Positions 45,972-54,559 of a DNA stretch of 64,000 bases are shown in pieces (the stretch's first letter is position 1; the number at the start of each line of letters is the position of its first letter). The position numbers and the translations under genes were made by a program. Source of the stretch: Flavobacterium notoginsengisoli (GTDB lineage Bacteria; Bacteroidota; Bacteroidia; Flavobacteriales; Flavobacteriaceae); the NCBI RefSeq assembly GCF_014207905.1, contig NZ_JACHLB010000001.1:1304723-1368722 (forward strand). Reading direction: 5' to 3'. Below the pieces are notes generated by a model. It was given only the letters and a program-made list of their open reading frames with translations, searched no databases and was not told where the DNA came from.

Positions 45972-47084
45972 TTAATGTATTGAAGTTTTGATTTCGTCTA
46001 ATTTTAAATTCAAATGAACTCGGTAATAATTGCTGTCTTGATTAATAGTTAATTCATGCGCATTTGGATAAAGCAAATCAAGACGGTTTTGAATATTGAC
46101 CAATCCAATTCCTGAGTTTTCGGGATCTTTTACATAATTTTCGATAGAATTTTCAATCCAGAAATCGAGATTGTTATCGGTAATCAGAATTTTAATTTTT
46201 ACGTGAGCAGCGCCTTTATAGTCGGTTCCGTATTTGAAAGCATTTTCGACAAAAGAAATCAGCAATAATGGTTCGATAAATTTGTTTTTAGTATCGCCAT
46301 GTACATTGATGATAATGTCTTCAATGTTGTTTAATCGCAGTTTTTGCAACTCGATATAATTCTGAATATAATTGACCTCTTTTTCTAAAGCCACCGTTTT
46401 GTTATCTGTTTCATACAGCATATAGCGCATAAGTTCAGATAAGGTCACGATGGCATCAGGGACCAAATCAGATTTTTTGTGAGCCAAAGAATAAATACTG
46501 TTTAAAGAATTGAATAAAAAATGCGGATTGGTTTGTTTTCGCAGATAAATCAATTCGGTATTTGTTCTGTGTGTTTCGGCAATCAGTTTATTTTGTTGAT
46601 TGTTATAAAATTCAGTTAGTGTTCTAATAATGGCAGAAATAGTAATAATCAAAATATAGAAAAACGACGGAGCAATTTTGAAGAAAAAAGGCTGTCTCAT
46701 TTCAAATCTATGATGCGTTCTGCCACCTCCTGGAACAAAATGCATGTCGTGCATTATTCTTGGGGGCATCATGTTTCCAGGCCTTAAATGTCTAAATTCA
46801 GGCATGAAATAATTCATTCTAACAATCATAAAAACGGCAATCAGAAGAAGGGCAAAAGTAAAATAGAGCCAATATTTTTTTTGCAGCAAATAAGAAGGAA
46901 CCAAATAAAAATAGTTGAGATAAAACAATAGAATCCCTGTAAACCATTGAGCATAAAAGTCATTATTTATTTTAAAAGGACTTTCGTAAAATTGAATTAA
47001 CGAAGTCAAAATAAAGAAAATCCATATAGCACAATGAAATAAGATTTTGTTGTAGCCAGTATTTTTAATGGTATCGATCTGCAT
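45972..47084 (-). CDS. LytS-type sensor histidine kinase with Met/His-rich outer loop
   Basis: A 370-residue membrane kinase with four predicted helices (about 14-31, 48-66, 72-90, 137-157), then a HisKA_7TM/PF06580-type kinase domain with the phosphorylated H188 in TNPHFLFNSLNS and an ATP-binding part near 275-355 (NAFKYG and GIGLVNIQNRL). The periplasmic loop between helices 3 and 4 (residues 90-132) holds seven Met and five His, unusual for this class. The gene starts 1 nt after the stop of the small-lipoprotein gene, so it belongs to the same operon. Its partner is the LytTR regulator next to it. Confidence 0.9.
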   Translation of the reverse strand: MQIDTIKNTGYNKILFHCAIWIFFILTSLIQFYESPFKINNDFYAQWFTGILLFYLNYFYLVPSYLLQKKYWLYFTFALLLIAVFMIVRMNYFMPEFRHLRPGNMMPPRIMHDMHFVPGGGRTHHRFEMRQPFFFKIAPSFFYILIITISAIIRTLTEFYNNQQNKLIAETHRTNTELIYLRKQTNPHFLFNSLNSIYSLAHKKSDLVPDAIVTLSELMRYMLYETDNKTVALEKEVNYIQNYIELQKLRLNNIEDIIINVHGDTKNKFIEPLLLISFVENAFKYGTDYKGAAHVKIKILITDNNLDFWIENSIENYVKDPENSGIGLVNIQNRLDLLYPNAHELTINQDSNYYRVHLNLKLDEIKTSIH

Positions 47085-47420
47085 TTAGAATTTTATTTTT
47101 AATAAAATTAAGTCATTTTTGGTTACCGTTGGAGATAAGTTTTTTTTGAGTTTTTGTTTTACAAAATCGGCGACTTTTAGAGCATCGTTTTCGGTCTCAA
47201 AACTTTTATTATCAGTTATTACTGGAATGACTGACTGTTTAATCAGTACTTTTTCTTTGTAAGCAATGGTGTATCCCCATCCTGAATTTGTTTTAAAAAC
47301 TGCCGTTGTTAAGACTTCCTTTTTTGTGCAAGCGGCAAAAGAAAGCAGTATAACAAAAAGCAGTAAATTCTTCTGGATGTTAGTCCAGAAGAATTGTTTA
47401 ATTTTAGTTGTCATCGTCAT
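47085..47420 (-). CDS. Small lipoprotein, DUF4907-like
   Basis: A 111-residue lipoprotein: lipobox FAAC, cysteine at about residue 31 of the chosen frame. The rest is a short alpha/beta domain (FKTNSGWGYTIAYK, DNKSFETENDALKVADFVKQKL). It fits the DUF4907 family of Bacteroidota, a tentative assignment from memory. It overlaps the 3' end of the Kelch gene by 17 nt, and its stop codon abuts the kinase start, so all three are translated as one unit. The function is unknown; perhaps it links the surface Kelch protein to the kinase. Confidence 0.75.
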   Translation of the reverse strand: MTMTTKIKQFFWTNIQKNLLLFVILLSFAACTKKEVLTTAVFKTNSGWGYTIAYKEKVLIKQSVIPVITDNKSFETENDALKVADFVKQKLKKNLSPTVTKNDLILLKIKF

Positions 47421-48411
47421 TTTGCTCTTCTAATGGTTTAAATTCCCATGCATCATCAAAGTAAGTAGAACCAACTCTTCCTAACATATAAAAACCACGA
47501 TTGTTGATTGCAAAACCAACAGCGTCAGTTCTTGTTGCACCTTCCATTGGGGTTCTTTCTACCCATAAATCAGTTGTTGGATTATATTCCCAAACTGTTT
47601 TGATATTTTCTCCACCGACAATATAACCTAAACCGCTCATAGAAAAACTTGAAGCATTTGCACGTACGATTGCATATTCGTCGTTATAAGTGTAATCGTC
47701 GTCTGTATCTTTATCAACATCTCTTTTTCTTGTCCAAGTATCATTTGAAGGATCAAATTCCCAGAAATCTTCTTGATAAGTTCCGTTGTTTACTCCAGTT
47801 ACCAAATATGCTTTGTCTGCAATTACAAAAACGGTAGCGTTACGTCTTTTGTTTCCGCTAAAACCATTTACAAGAGTCCAAGTATTTGCCTGATCATCGT
47901 ATTGATAGAAATCTTTCAGGTAATTTCCGTCATAACCTGTTCCAAAATAAGCTTTTCCTCCAACTTGAAAACCAACAGCAGCATAACGAGCTGTTCCTCC
48001 AAAATCTGTTTTTTGTGTCCAGCTGTTAGAAGTTGGATCATATTGAAAGAAATCTTTCAATTTATTTGTTCCATCATAACCAAGTCCAACGTAGCCTTTT
48101 TCGTTTAAAGCAAAACTAGATGCAGAACTTCTTCCTACACCGGCAAAATCTGCTTTTTGTTCCCAGTAATCTCCATTTGAATTATAAACCCATAAATCTT
48201 TTAAATAGACATCTCCGGTATAACCGCCAACAATGTAAGCGTAGTCTCCAATAACAAAACTTGTAGCACTAGATCTTGCTGGGCCATCAAAAGCTGATTT
48301 TTTTATCCAGTTCCCAATTAAATCATCGTCATCGTCATCATTGCTGCAGCTTACAAAAAAGAGGCACGAAAAAAGCGCTGTGAATAAAATTCCTTTTTTT
48401 AGATTAATCAT
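47404..48411 (-). CDS. Surface-type Kelch beta-propeller lipoprotein
   Basis: A 335-residue lipoprotein: lipobox VSC, cysteine at about residue 22, directly followed by SNDDDDDD. A run of acidic residues after the lipid cysteine is the known export signal that sends lipoproteins to the outer face of the outer membrane in Flavobacteriia. The mature protein is a Kelch beta-propeller of about six ~48-residue repeats, each with AxxFxIGxKAYxGxGY-like cores and a WxxK segment. It probably binds an extracellular ligand or protein. It is downstream of a barrel gene (14 nt) and upstream of the small lipoprotein and kinase. Confidence 0.88.
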   Translation of the reverse strand: MINLKKGILFTALFSCLFFVSCSNDDDDDDLIGNWIKKSAFDGPARSSATSFVIGDYAYIVGGYTGDVYLKDLWVYNSNGDYWEQKADFAGVGRSSASSFALNEKGYVGLGYDGTNKLKDFFQYDPTSNSWTQKTDFGGTARYAAVGFQVGGKAYFGTGYDGNYLKDFYQYDDQANTWTLVNGFSGNKRRNATVFVIADKAYLVTGVNNGTYQEDFWEFDPSNDTWTRKRDVDKDTDDDYTYNDEYAIVRANASSFSMSGLGYIVGGENIKTVWEYNPTTDLWVERTPMEGATRTDAVGFAINNRGFYMLGRVGSTYFDDAWEFKPLEEQNDDDN

Positions 48412-48425
48412 AGTGTATTTAATAT

Positions 48426-49256
48426 TTATTGTTTGTATTTGATCCCTATTCCTAAAACGTAACCATTTCCAGTATTATAGTCATAAACTTTATGGTCGCT
48501 ACTGTCTAACAAATTGTATTTTTTATTAAAATCATAACCAGCTTTAAAATTCAAAAACCAATTATTGCAGACATTTCTTTCGTATTCTAACGCCGATGTC
48601 ATTTGCGACAGAGCAGCTTTTTCAGCTTTATTTGTTTCGTCTAAATGATAAAAATTACCATTAAAACTATTTGTTAAACTGAACTTATTTCGGTCATTAT
48701 TTGAGTAAGAAATTCTCGAATCTGGAAATCCAATTCTAAAATTTGTTTTCTCATTCATATTATAATTAAAAGCAATAATTGGAGTGACTTTTGGTGCACC
48801 AAAAACGGTTGTTCGTCCAGCACCAAGTATTACCATTATTTTAGAACTTAATTGTTGTTCGACTTCTAGATTTCCTAAGACGGTTATGTCTTCAAAATTT
48901 AAATTCTCCTGAAAATTTACTGTTGGTATAACCGAGATTCCCAGTTTTGTTTTTTCTAATATTTGATTCGAATATTGAAAGTTGTTTTGAATCTGATTGA
49001 ATCGTTCCTGATCTTCATAAAAATCATATTGATTTAAATCATAATTTGCTTTCAGACTAGAATATTCTAGTGTATTCGAGATTTTGTTTTTTGTCCCTAG
49101 CTTTTTCTGATAGAAAACACCAATGTTGGTTTCGCTGAAATTTATTTTTTCAGTTGGCTCGATTTTGATATTCGCATAAGCGGCAAAATTTTCTTGAGCT
49201 TTCGTACTTACAATACAAACCAAAAAAAGAGAACAAATTAAAAACCGTACTTTCAT
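48426..49256 (-). CDS. Outer-membrane beta-barrel protein, unknown function
   Basis: A 276-residue exported protein (signal peptide ending STKAQ) with alternating hydrophobic/polar strands and a final strand ending GIGIKYKQ, as in outer-membrane barrels. It may belong to the DUF6268 family (tentative). It is the first gene of the operon barrel-Kelch-small lipoprotein-kinase, which suggests it is the membrane partner of the surface Kelch protein. No transport or enzyme motif is recognised. Confidence 0.75.
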   Translation of the reverse strand: MKVRFLICSLFLVCIVSTKAQENFAAYANIKIEPTEKINFSETNIGVFYQKKLGTKNKISNTLEYSSLKANYDLNQYDFYEDQERFNQIQNNFQYSNQILEKTKLGISVIPTVNFQENLNFEDITVLGNLEVEQQLSSKIMVILGAGRTTVFGAPKVTPIIAFNYNMNEKTNFRIGFPDSRISYSNNDRNKFSLTNSFNGNFYHLDETNKAEKAALSQMTSALEYERNVCNNWFLNFKAGYDFNKKYNLLDSSDHKVYDYNTGNGYVLGIGIKYKQ

Positions 49257-49273
49257 TATTTATTTTATTGGCT

Positions 49274-49281
49274 CAAAATTA
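49274..49281 (-). promoter_or_regulatory. Probable -7 promoter element of the barrel-Kelch-kinase operon
   Basis: Reads TAATTTTG on the minus strand, 17 nt before the first ATG. No clear -33 TTG. Confidence 0.45.
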
Positions 49282-49464
49282 GGCGGATGACCGTCTTAAA
49301 AAAAAGAAGATATATATATGACGTGTTTTGATAGACAAAATCGGCTTTTTTAAGGTTGAATTAAATTTCTGCAAGCCAATAGAGCTCATAGATAATTTTG
49401 TGCGGTTTATAGCGAGAAAAAGGGCGGTAGTATATGTTATAGTGTGCCACCAAAGCTTGCATTT

Positions 49465-49472
49465 TATATTTG
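49465..49472 (+). promoter_or_regulatory. Possible -7 promoter element of the DUF4270 gene
   Basis: TATATTTG fits TAnnTTTG, 15 nt before the ATG at 49488. Confidence 0.45.
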
Positions 49473-49487
49473 CTCAAAAAATAAATT

Positions 49488-50816
49488 ATGCAGAAGTTTA
49501 TATTGATATTGCTTTTTGTACTAACACTATTTTCATGTGGTACAGATACGGATACAGGTGAGTTTACTGTTGGCTCAGATTATTTGGCCTTAAGTAATAA
49601 AGTTATTATGATTGATACCGTTACAGTAGAAATGTCAACTATTAATTTTGATTCGCTTGTAACATCAAACCGATCAAGAATTTTAATCGGAAATTATGAT
49701 GATCCTGTTTTTGGTAAAGTAAAATCTGATAGTTATTTTCAGCTTTCAACAACTACTTATGCCCTAAATAATACTGGTTCAGATACACAAGCAGTAAATT
49801 ATGTTTTCGACTCAATTTCGATGATTCTGAAATATGATAATTATTATTACGGAGATACGACTAGAGTACAAACTTTCAATATTCATCGATTAACTCAAAA
49901 AGTTAAGCCCAATACCGATGATAGTAATTTTTACAATAATTCAACTTTAGCATACGATTCTCAGAGTTTAGGAACTATATCTTTTAAGCCTAGACCTACA
50001 GAAAAAGATTCTATTAATATTAGAATGAATGATGAATTTGGGTCGGCTCTTTTTCAAAAAATCAAGAAAAGAGAAATTACAGATTTTGACAGTTTTACCG
50101 AATATCTAAAAGGATTGGTTTTAGTTCCCGACACATCTAATTCTGCCAATGTAATTGGTTTTAATGTTTCTACAAGTAAAGTTAGAATGTATTATTCAAA
50201 GTATCAGGCAGAAGCAGATGAAGAGCCTTATATAATTGATTTTACCATTGCAGATGTGGCAAAACAGTTTAATTCGATTTCTTTGGATAGGACCGGAACA
50301 ATTCTTCAAAATCTCCCCGTCTCCAGCAGCAAGTTATCCAGCAAATTAACCAATAATCAAGGATTTATTCAATCTGGAACTGGTGTAGCTTGTAAAATTG
50401 AATTTCCGAATATTAAACAATTCAAAAATATTGCTACAAATGGAGCTATCGTTGATGCGCAATTGGTTCTGAAGCCTGTAAATAATTCCTATTCCGAGAA
50501 ATATCCTCTGGCAGATTCTTTAAGTGTTTATGTCGGTGATAATTTGAATAGGATAAGCTCGACATTGGTAAACTCTGCGAATTCTACAGTTTATGGAATA
50601 TTAAATAAAAAAAGTGACGAGTTTAATGAAAACATCGGATACACAATTCCGATCGGAAATTTTCTGCAGAAAGAAATGCTGAAACAATCAGATTCAAGGT
50701 CTTCGCTCATATTAACCTTGCCATCAATTTCTAAATCAGTCAATAGAATTGTTTTAGGCGATCAAAAACATTTGAACAATAAAATTCAGCTGAAAATTTA
50801 TTACATCTCATATTAA
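49488..50816 (+). CDS. DUF4270 family lipoprotein
   Basis: A 442-residue lipoprotein (lipobox LFSC, cysteine at about residue 17) followed by a TDTDTGEF segment that is only mildly acidic. The DUF4270 signature is seen in the N-terminal third (VEMSTINFDSLVTSNRSRI split over beta strands, then GNYDDPVFGKVKSDSY). The family is found in Bacteroidota envelopes and has no known function. The next gene, an outer-membrane barrel, starts directly after its stop codon, so the two are translationally linked. Confidence 0.82.
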   Translation: MQKFILILLFVLTLFSCGTDTDTGEFTVGSDYLALSNKVIMIDTVTVEMSTINFDSLVTSNRSRILIGNYDDPVFGKVKSDSYFQLSTTTYALNNTGSDTQAVNYVFDSISMILKYDNYYYGDTTRVQTFNIHRLTQKVKPNTDDSNFYNNSTLAYDSQSLGTISFKPRPTEKDSINIRMNDEFGSALFQKIKKREITDFDSFTEYLKGLVLVPDTSNSANVIGFNVSTSKVRMYYSKYQAEADEEPYIIDFTIADVAKQFNSISLDRTGTILQNLPVSSSKLSSKLTNNQGFIQSGTGVACKIEFPNIKQFKNIATNGAIVDAQLVLKPVNNSYSEKYPLADSLSVYVGDNLNRISSTLVNSANSTVYGILNKKSDEFNENIGYTIPIGNFLQKEMLKQSDSRSSLILTLPSISKSVNRIVLGDQKHLNNKIQLKIYYISY

Positions 50817-52052
50817 ATGAAAAATAAAATTGCTTTATGGAGCTGCTTCATTTTGATGTCGCTGACTTCGTTTTCTCAAAGTATTTCCAGTTCGCCTTAT
50901 TCTTTATATGGAGTTGGAAGTTTGTACGATTCTAATTTTGGTTATTTGTCTTCAACCAGTTCTTCTGGTATGGCATTGCCTTCGGATAGTTTTATTAATA
51001 ATCTGAATCCAGCATCGCTTGGATTTATGTACCAAAATCATTTTCTTTTTGATATTGGAGGAAAAGCAATTGCGACAACTTATCAAAGTAGTTCAAGAAC
51101 AGAGAGTCGAAATAATTTTCAATTTTCACATATCGCTTTGGCATTTCCTGTAACTAAAAATTCGGGATTCAGTTTTTCGCTTCAGCCTTATTCTAGCTCT
51201 GTTTTTAAAATTTCAAATTTAAAATTGCCAATCGCTGATAGTCAGGATTATTATTATGTGAGCGCACAAGGATCGGGCGGATTAAATAATTTAGATTTCT
51301 CCTACGGTTATCGATTTGGAAAAAAATTAAGTTTAGGAGTAACTGCAACGGCACTTTTTGGAAACACAGTTGATCAACGTGCTTTTTTAATTTCAGATGC
51401 GATTACAACAGTAAATAAAAAAACAAACTACAGTGGTGTTCGCGCTACATTAGGAGCGCAATTTAAAATAGATTCTACACTTACAATTGCATCAACTTTT
51501 AAAGCTCCAACAAGAGTAAAGGCATCAAAAATTCAAACGGTAACCAGTATTGCCGATGAAGTTGAAACAACAATCGAATCTGAACAGCCTTCAGATACAG
51601 ACGACTACTATATGCCTCTTGAAATTGGTGTTGGAGTTAGCAAAAGATTCAAAAACAATTTGAATGCTACTTTAGATTATGAGAAAAGTTTCTGGAGCGA
51701 CACCAAACAGTCTGAACTATACGGAAATTTTGTAAACCAGGATCGTTTTGCACTTGGGTTTACCTATAGTGCTAAGAAAAATATCCGAAAATATTGGGAT
51801 AGAGTAGGGTATGCTGCTGGTATAAGTTACGATACAGGATATCTTGAAATAAATAAAGAACGTATCAATAATGCTTCTTTTTCTATTGGACTTAATTTAC
51901 CAATCGAGAACACTTTCTCTTCTTTAAATATTTCTTATTCTTATGGACAAAAAGGAAGAATTGCAAATGATTTAATAAAAGAGAATTATCATAAAATATC
52001 ACTCAATTTATCTTTAGACGGAATTTGGTTCGTCAAGCGAAAGATTGAATAA
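50817..52052 (+). CDS. Outer-membrane barrel protein, FadL/OmpP1-like
   Basis: A 411-residue protein with a signal peptide (ending LTSFSQ) and an N-terminal SPYSLYGVGSLYDSN stretch. It then has the SGMALPSDSFINNLNPASLGF pattern that resembles the hatch region of FadL/OmpP1 and PorV-like barrels, and repeated beta strands to the end. It abuts the DUF4270 gene. The family assignment is tentative; the substrate is unknown. Confidence 0.7.
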   Translation: MKNKIALWSCFILMSLTSFSQSISSSPYSLYGVGSLYDSNFGYLSSTSSSGMALPSDSFINNLNPASLGFMYQNHFLFDIGGKAIATTYQSSSRTESRNNFQFSHIALAFPVTKNSGFSFSLQPYSSSVFKISNLKLPIADSQDYYYVSAQGSGGLNNLDFSYGYRFGKKLSLGVTATALFGNTVDQRAFLISDAITTVNKKTNYSGVRATLGAQFKIDSTLTIASTFKAPTRVKASKIQTVTSIADEVETTIESEQPSDTDDYYMPLEIGVGVSKRFKNNLNATLDYEKSFWSDTKQSELYGNFVNQDRFALGFTYSAKKNIRKYWDRVGYAAGISYDTGYLEINKERINNASFSIGLNLPIENTFSSLNISYSYGQKGRIANDLIKENYHKISLNLSLDGIWFVKRKIE

Positions 52053-52056
52053 TACT

Positions 52057-52833
52057 TTAAAAGTCTTTTTGGATAACGGGATATTTATAATCTAAAATTG
52101 ATTCTAAAACAGCAGGATTAGAATTGACATAGAAAACGGGATCATTTTCTAAACTATCTGTAAATCCGACTTTATCACGAAGCAAATTTTTAGTTTGTCT
52201 AGCAACAGCTTCTCCTGAATCTATTATTTTAATATGATCTGGGAGAATTTTTTTTATCTGCGGAATTAGATACGGATAATGGCTACAACCTAAAACAAGA
52301 TAATCGATATTTGCATCAATCATTGGCTGTAAATAAGATTCTAGCAGTTGAGTCATTTCTGGAGAATACAGATTTCCATCTTCAATTAACTGTACAAGTC
52401 CATAACCAACCTGCTCAATAATTGTGGTGTTTTGAAACATTTCTGCAGTTTTGTTAAACAACTCACTGTTTAAAGTTCCTTTTGTGGCTAGAATTCCAAT
52501 TACTTGAGTTTGCGAATTGTTTGCTGCAGGTTTTATAGCAGGTTCAATTCCAACAAAAGGAATGTCGTAATCAGCGCGTAGTTCTCGTATTGCATTTGTT
52601 GTAGCAGTATTACAAGCAACAACAATTAATTTGCAATTATTATCGAGTAAAAACTCTACATTTTTTTTACTCAAGGCAACAATTTCATCTTTACTTTTTT
52701 GGCCATAAGGAGCATTTTTGCTGTCAGCCAGATAAATCGTTTTTTCGTTAGGAAGTAAGTCATGAATAGCGCTCCAAATGGAAGTTCCTCCAATTCCAGA
52801 ATCAAAAACGCCTATAGGATTGTTGTTTGTCAT
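52057..52833 (-). CDS. murI: Glutamate racemase
   Basis: A 258-residue enzyme of full length that converts L- to D-glutamate for peptidoglycan. The two catalytic cysteines are C74 (VVACNTATTNA) and C183 (VLGCSHYPYL), and the N-terminal FDSGIGGTS motif carries the catalytic aspartate D10. It is separated from the upstream skp genes by a terminator. The convergent barrel gene ends 4 nt away with no hairpin between them. Confidence 0.96.
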   Translation of the reverse strand: MTNNNPIGVFDSGIGGTSIWSAIHDLLPNEKTIYLADSKNAPYGQKSKDEIVALSKKNVEFLLDNNCKLIVVACNTATTNAIRELRADYDIPFVGIEPAIKPAANNSQTQVIGILATKGTLNSELFNKTAEMFQNTTIIEQVGYGLVQLIEDGNLYSPEMTQLLESYLQPMIDANIDYLVLGCSHYPYLIPQIKKILPDHIKIIDSGEAVARQTKNLLRDKVGFTDSLENDPVFYVNSNPAVLESILDYKYPVIQKDF

Positions 52834-52837
52834 AAAG

Positions 52838-52845
52838 CAAATTTA
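52838..52845 (-). promoter_or_regulatory. Possible -7 promoter element of murI, very close to its ATG
   Basis: Reads TAAATTTG on the minus strand and ends 4 nt before the ATG, so the transcript would have almost no leader. It may be a chance match. Confidence 0.3.
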
Positions 52846-52911
52846 ATATAATTTTTTACTCTAATTTAATTCAAATCTAGAAATAATGGAGTAGAATAAT
52901 TTTAATTTTTT

Positions 52912-52950
52912 GTAAAAAAAAACTGCTCGAATTATAAAATTGAGCAGTTT
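52912..52950 (-). terminator. Terminator after the two skp genes
   Basis: Stem AAACTGCTC (52920-52928) / GAGCAGTTT (52942-52950), with a T-run on the minus strand. It ends the nadK-to-skp run before murI. Confidence 0.85.
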
Positions 52951-52970
52951 AATTTAGAGGATTGAATTTC

Positions 52971-53474
52971 TTAGAATCCTAAATCTTTTTTCACATCAGC
53001 AGTAATGTTTGGACCATCAGCTAATAATAAAGTAGAACCATCTAAAACGTATTGGAAACCTTTAGCTTTTCCAACTTTTTGGATAGAAGCTCTTACTTTT
53101 TCCATTAAAGGTTTTACGATATCAGTTTCTTTTTGTTGTAGTTCTTTTTGTGCATTGTCTCTGTAGTCAACAATTCTTTTTTGCATATCTTGAACTTCTT
53201 TAGAACGATCTCCGTTTACAGCATCAGTTACAGTTGCAGCTTCAGCTTCGTATTTTTTGATTTTTACTTGGTACTCGTCAACCATTTTTTTGTATTCAGC
53301 ATCATATGTACCACTTAATTTTTGCAGTTGATTTTGAGCATCTAGCATAGCAGGCATTTTCGACATGATCTCGCTTACATCAACATGAGCTACCTTCGCT
53401 TGCGCGTTCATTGTGTTACTTGCTCCTAAAATAAGAATTGCAGCAATTAGTAAAGTTTTGATTTGTTTCATCAT
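52971..53474 (-). CDS. Periplasmic chaperone Skp/OmpH, short copy
   Basis: A 167-residue exported protein (signal peptide ending TMNAQ) of the Skp/OmpH family: a small beta body with two long helical arms that hold unfolded outer-membrane proteins on the way to BamA. Sequence marks are KVAHVDVSEIMSKMPA at the start of the mature protein and a charged coiled-coil at about 55-125. It follows a longer paralogue (14-nt gap), with bamA just upstream. Confidence 0.88.
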   Translation of the reverse strand: MMKQIKTLLIAAILILGASNTMNAQAKVAHVDVSEIMSKMPAMLDAQNQLQKLSGTYDAEYKKMVDEYQVKIKKYEAEAATVTDAVNGDRSKEVQDMQKRIVDYRDNAQKELQQKETDIVKPLMEKVRASIQKVGKAKGFQYVLDGSTLLLADGPNITADVKKDLGF

Positions 53475-53488
53475 TTTTAAAATATTAA

Positions 53489-54517
53489 TTAATTATTGGT
53501 CGTATTTGTTTTTTGTGTTTCGGCTTCTTTTGCTTTTTTAGCCGCTTCTCTTTCTTCTAAAATTTTCTTTCTTTTCTCTTCCAACTCTTTTTTACGCTGT
53601 TCGTAAAGCATCTGTCTTTCTTCTGCTTTTGTCATTGTTGGCTCAGCGGTTGGCGTTTGCTCAGTTCCGGTTGCTGCAGGCTTAGCAGTGGTGCTTGTTT
53701 TTGCAGCTTCTGTATTGGTTTGAGTTTCTGTTGCTGTTTTAGCTGTTCCAGAAACCGTGCCATTTTTTTTAGCTTCTCTTTCAGCTGCTAAAGCATTTCT
53801 TCTGTCTTCATATTCCTTTCTCTTAGCTTCCTGCTCTAACTTTCTATCCTGAATTAATTTCTCTCTAGCCGCTTTTTTCTCATCAAGTGCTTTTTGACGT
53901 TCTGCCATTGCTGGATTTTCATCAATTGCATTTTCAAGATTTTCTTTAGCTTCCTGATCTTTTAATTGTTTTTTTGTAAGCTGTTCACGTTTTTCAGAAC
54001 GATTTATAACTCTTAAAACCTGATCGCTAATATCAAATCTTTTATTGCTAAAAAGCATTGTTAAATCTGATGACTTATCAAAAATAAAATCATAATTTTT
54101 AGCTTCTGCAATATCTTGAACGGCGGTAAAAACCTGATCTTGAATTGGTTTTGCTAAAGCTGCTTTTTGTCTCATCAAATTACCATCAGAACCAAATTGT
54201 TTCTGCTGATAGTCAATCATTTCTTGTTCAAGAAACTTAATCTCAGTTTCTCTTTCTTCTATTAATTCTTTGGTAAGTAAAGCTTTTTCAGTCTTTAAAC
54301 TTTCCTTTAATGAATTTATATTTAATTTTTTAGCCTCAACTTCTTGTTTCCACTTTTGAGCTTTTTGCTCTAATTGTGATTTAGCTTCTTTATAATCGGA
54401 AACATTTTCTAAAATATATTCCATGTCGATGTAGCCAATTCTAGTCGTCTTACCTTGCGCTTGACTTGTATTTGCTACAATCAAGGCTAAAAATATAAAT
54501 AAAAATTGTTTTCTCAT
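53489..54517 (-). CDS. Periplasmic chaperone Skp/OmpH, long copy with charged tail
   Basis: A 342-residue exported protein (signal peptide ending TSQAQ). The OmpH domain (about 20-180) begins TRIGYIDMEYILENVSDYK. It is followed by an additional Lys/Glu/Ala-rich helical tail and a Thr/Ala/Pro-rich linker (about 185-342), roughly doubling the normal Skp length. It is cotranscribed with bamA upstream and the short skp copy downstream. The tail may widen the client range or contact the envelope; that is inference. Confidence 0.88.
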   Translation of the reverse strand: MRKQFLFIFLALIVANTSQAQGKTTRIGYIDMEYILENVSDYKEAKSQLEQKAQKWKQEVEAKKLNINSLKESLKTEKALLTKELIEERETEIKFLEQEMIDYQQKQFGSDGNLMRQKAALAKPIQDQVFTAVQDIAEAKNYDFIFDKSSDLTMLFSNKRFDISDQVLRVINRSEKREQLTKKQLKDQEAKENLENAIDENPAMAERQKALDEKKAAREKLIQDRKLEQEAKRKEYEDRRNALAAEREAKKNGTVSGTAKTATETQTNTEAAKTSTTAKPAATGTEQTPTAEPTMTKAEERQMLYEQRKKELEEKRKKILEEREAAKKAKEAETQKTNTTNN

Positions 54518-54559
54518 AACATAACTTTATTTGATGATTTTTAACCAAACGTAATTTCT

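Noticed and set aside
49328..49561. A 77-codon frame overlapping the start of the DUF4270 gene.
   Set aside because: It has no family features and overlaps the real lipoprotein start in another frame.
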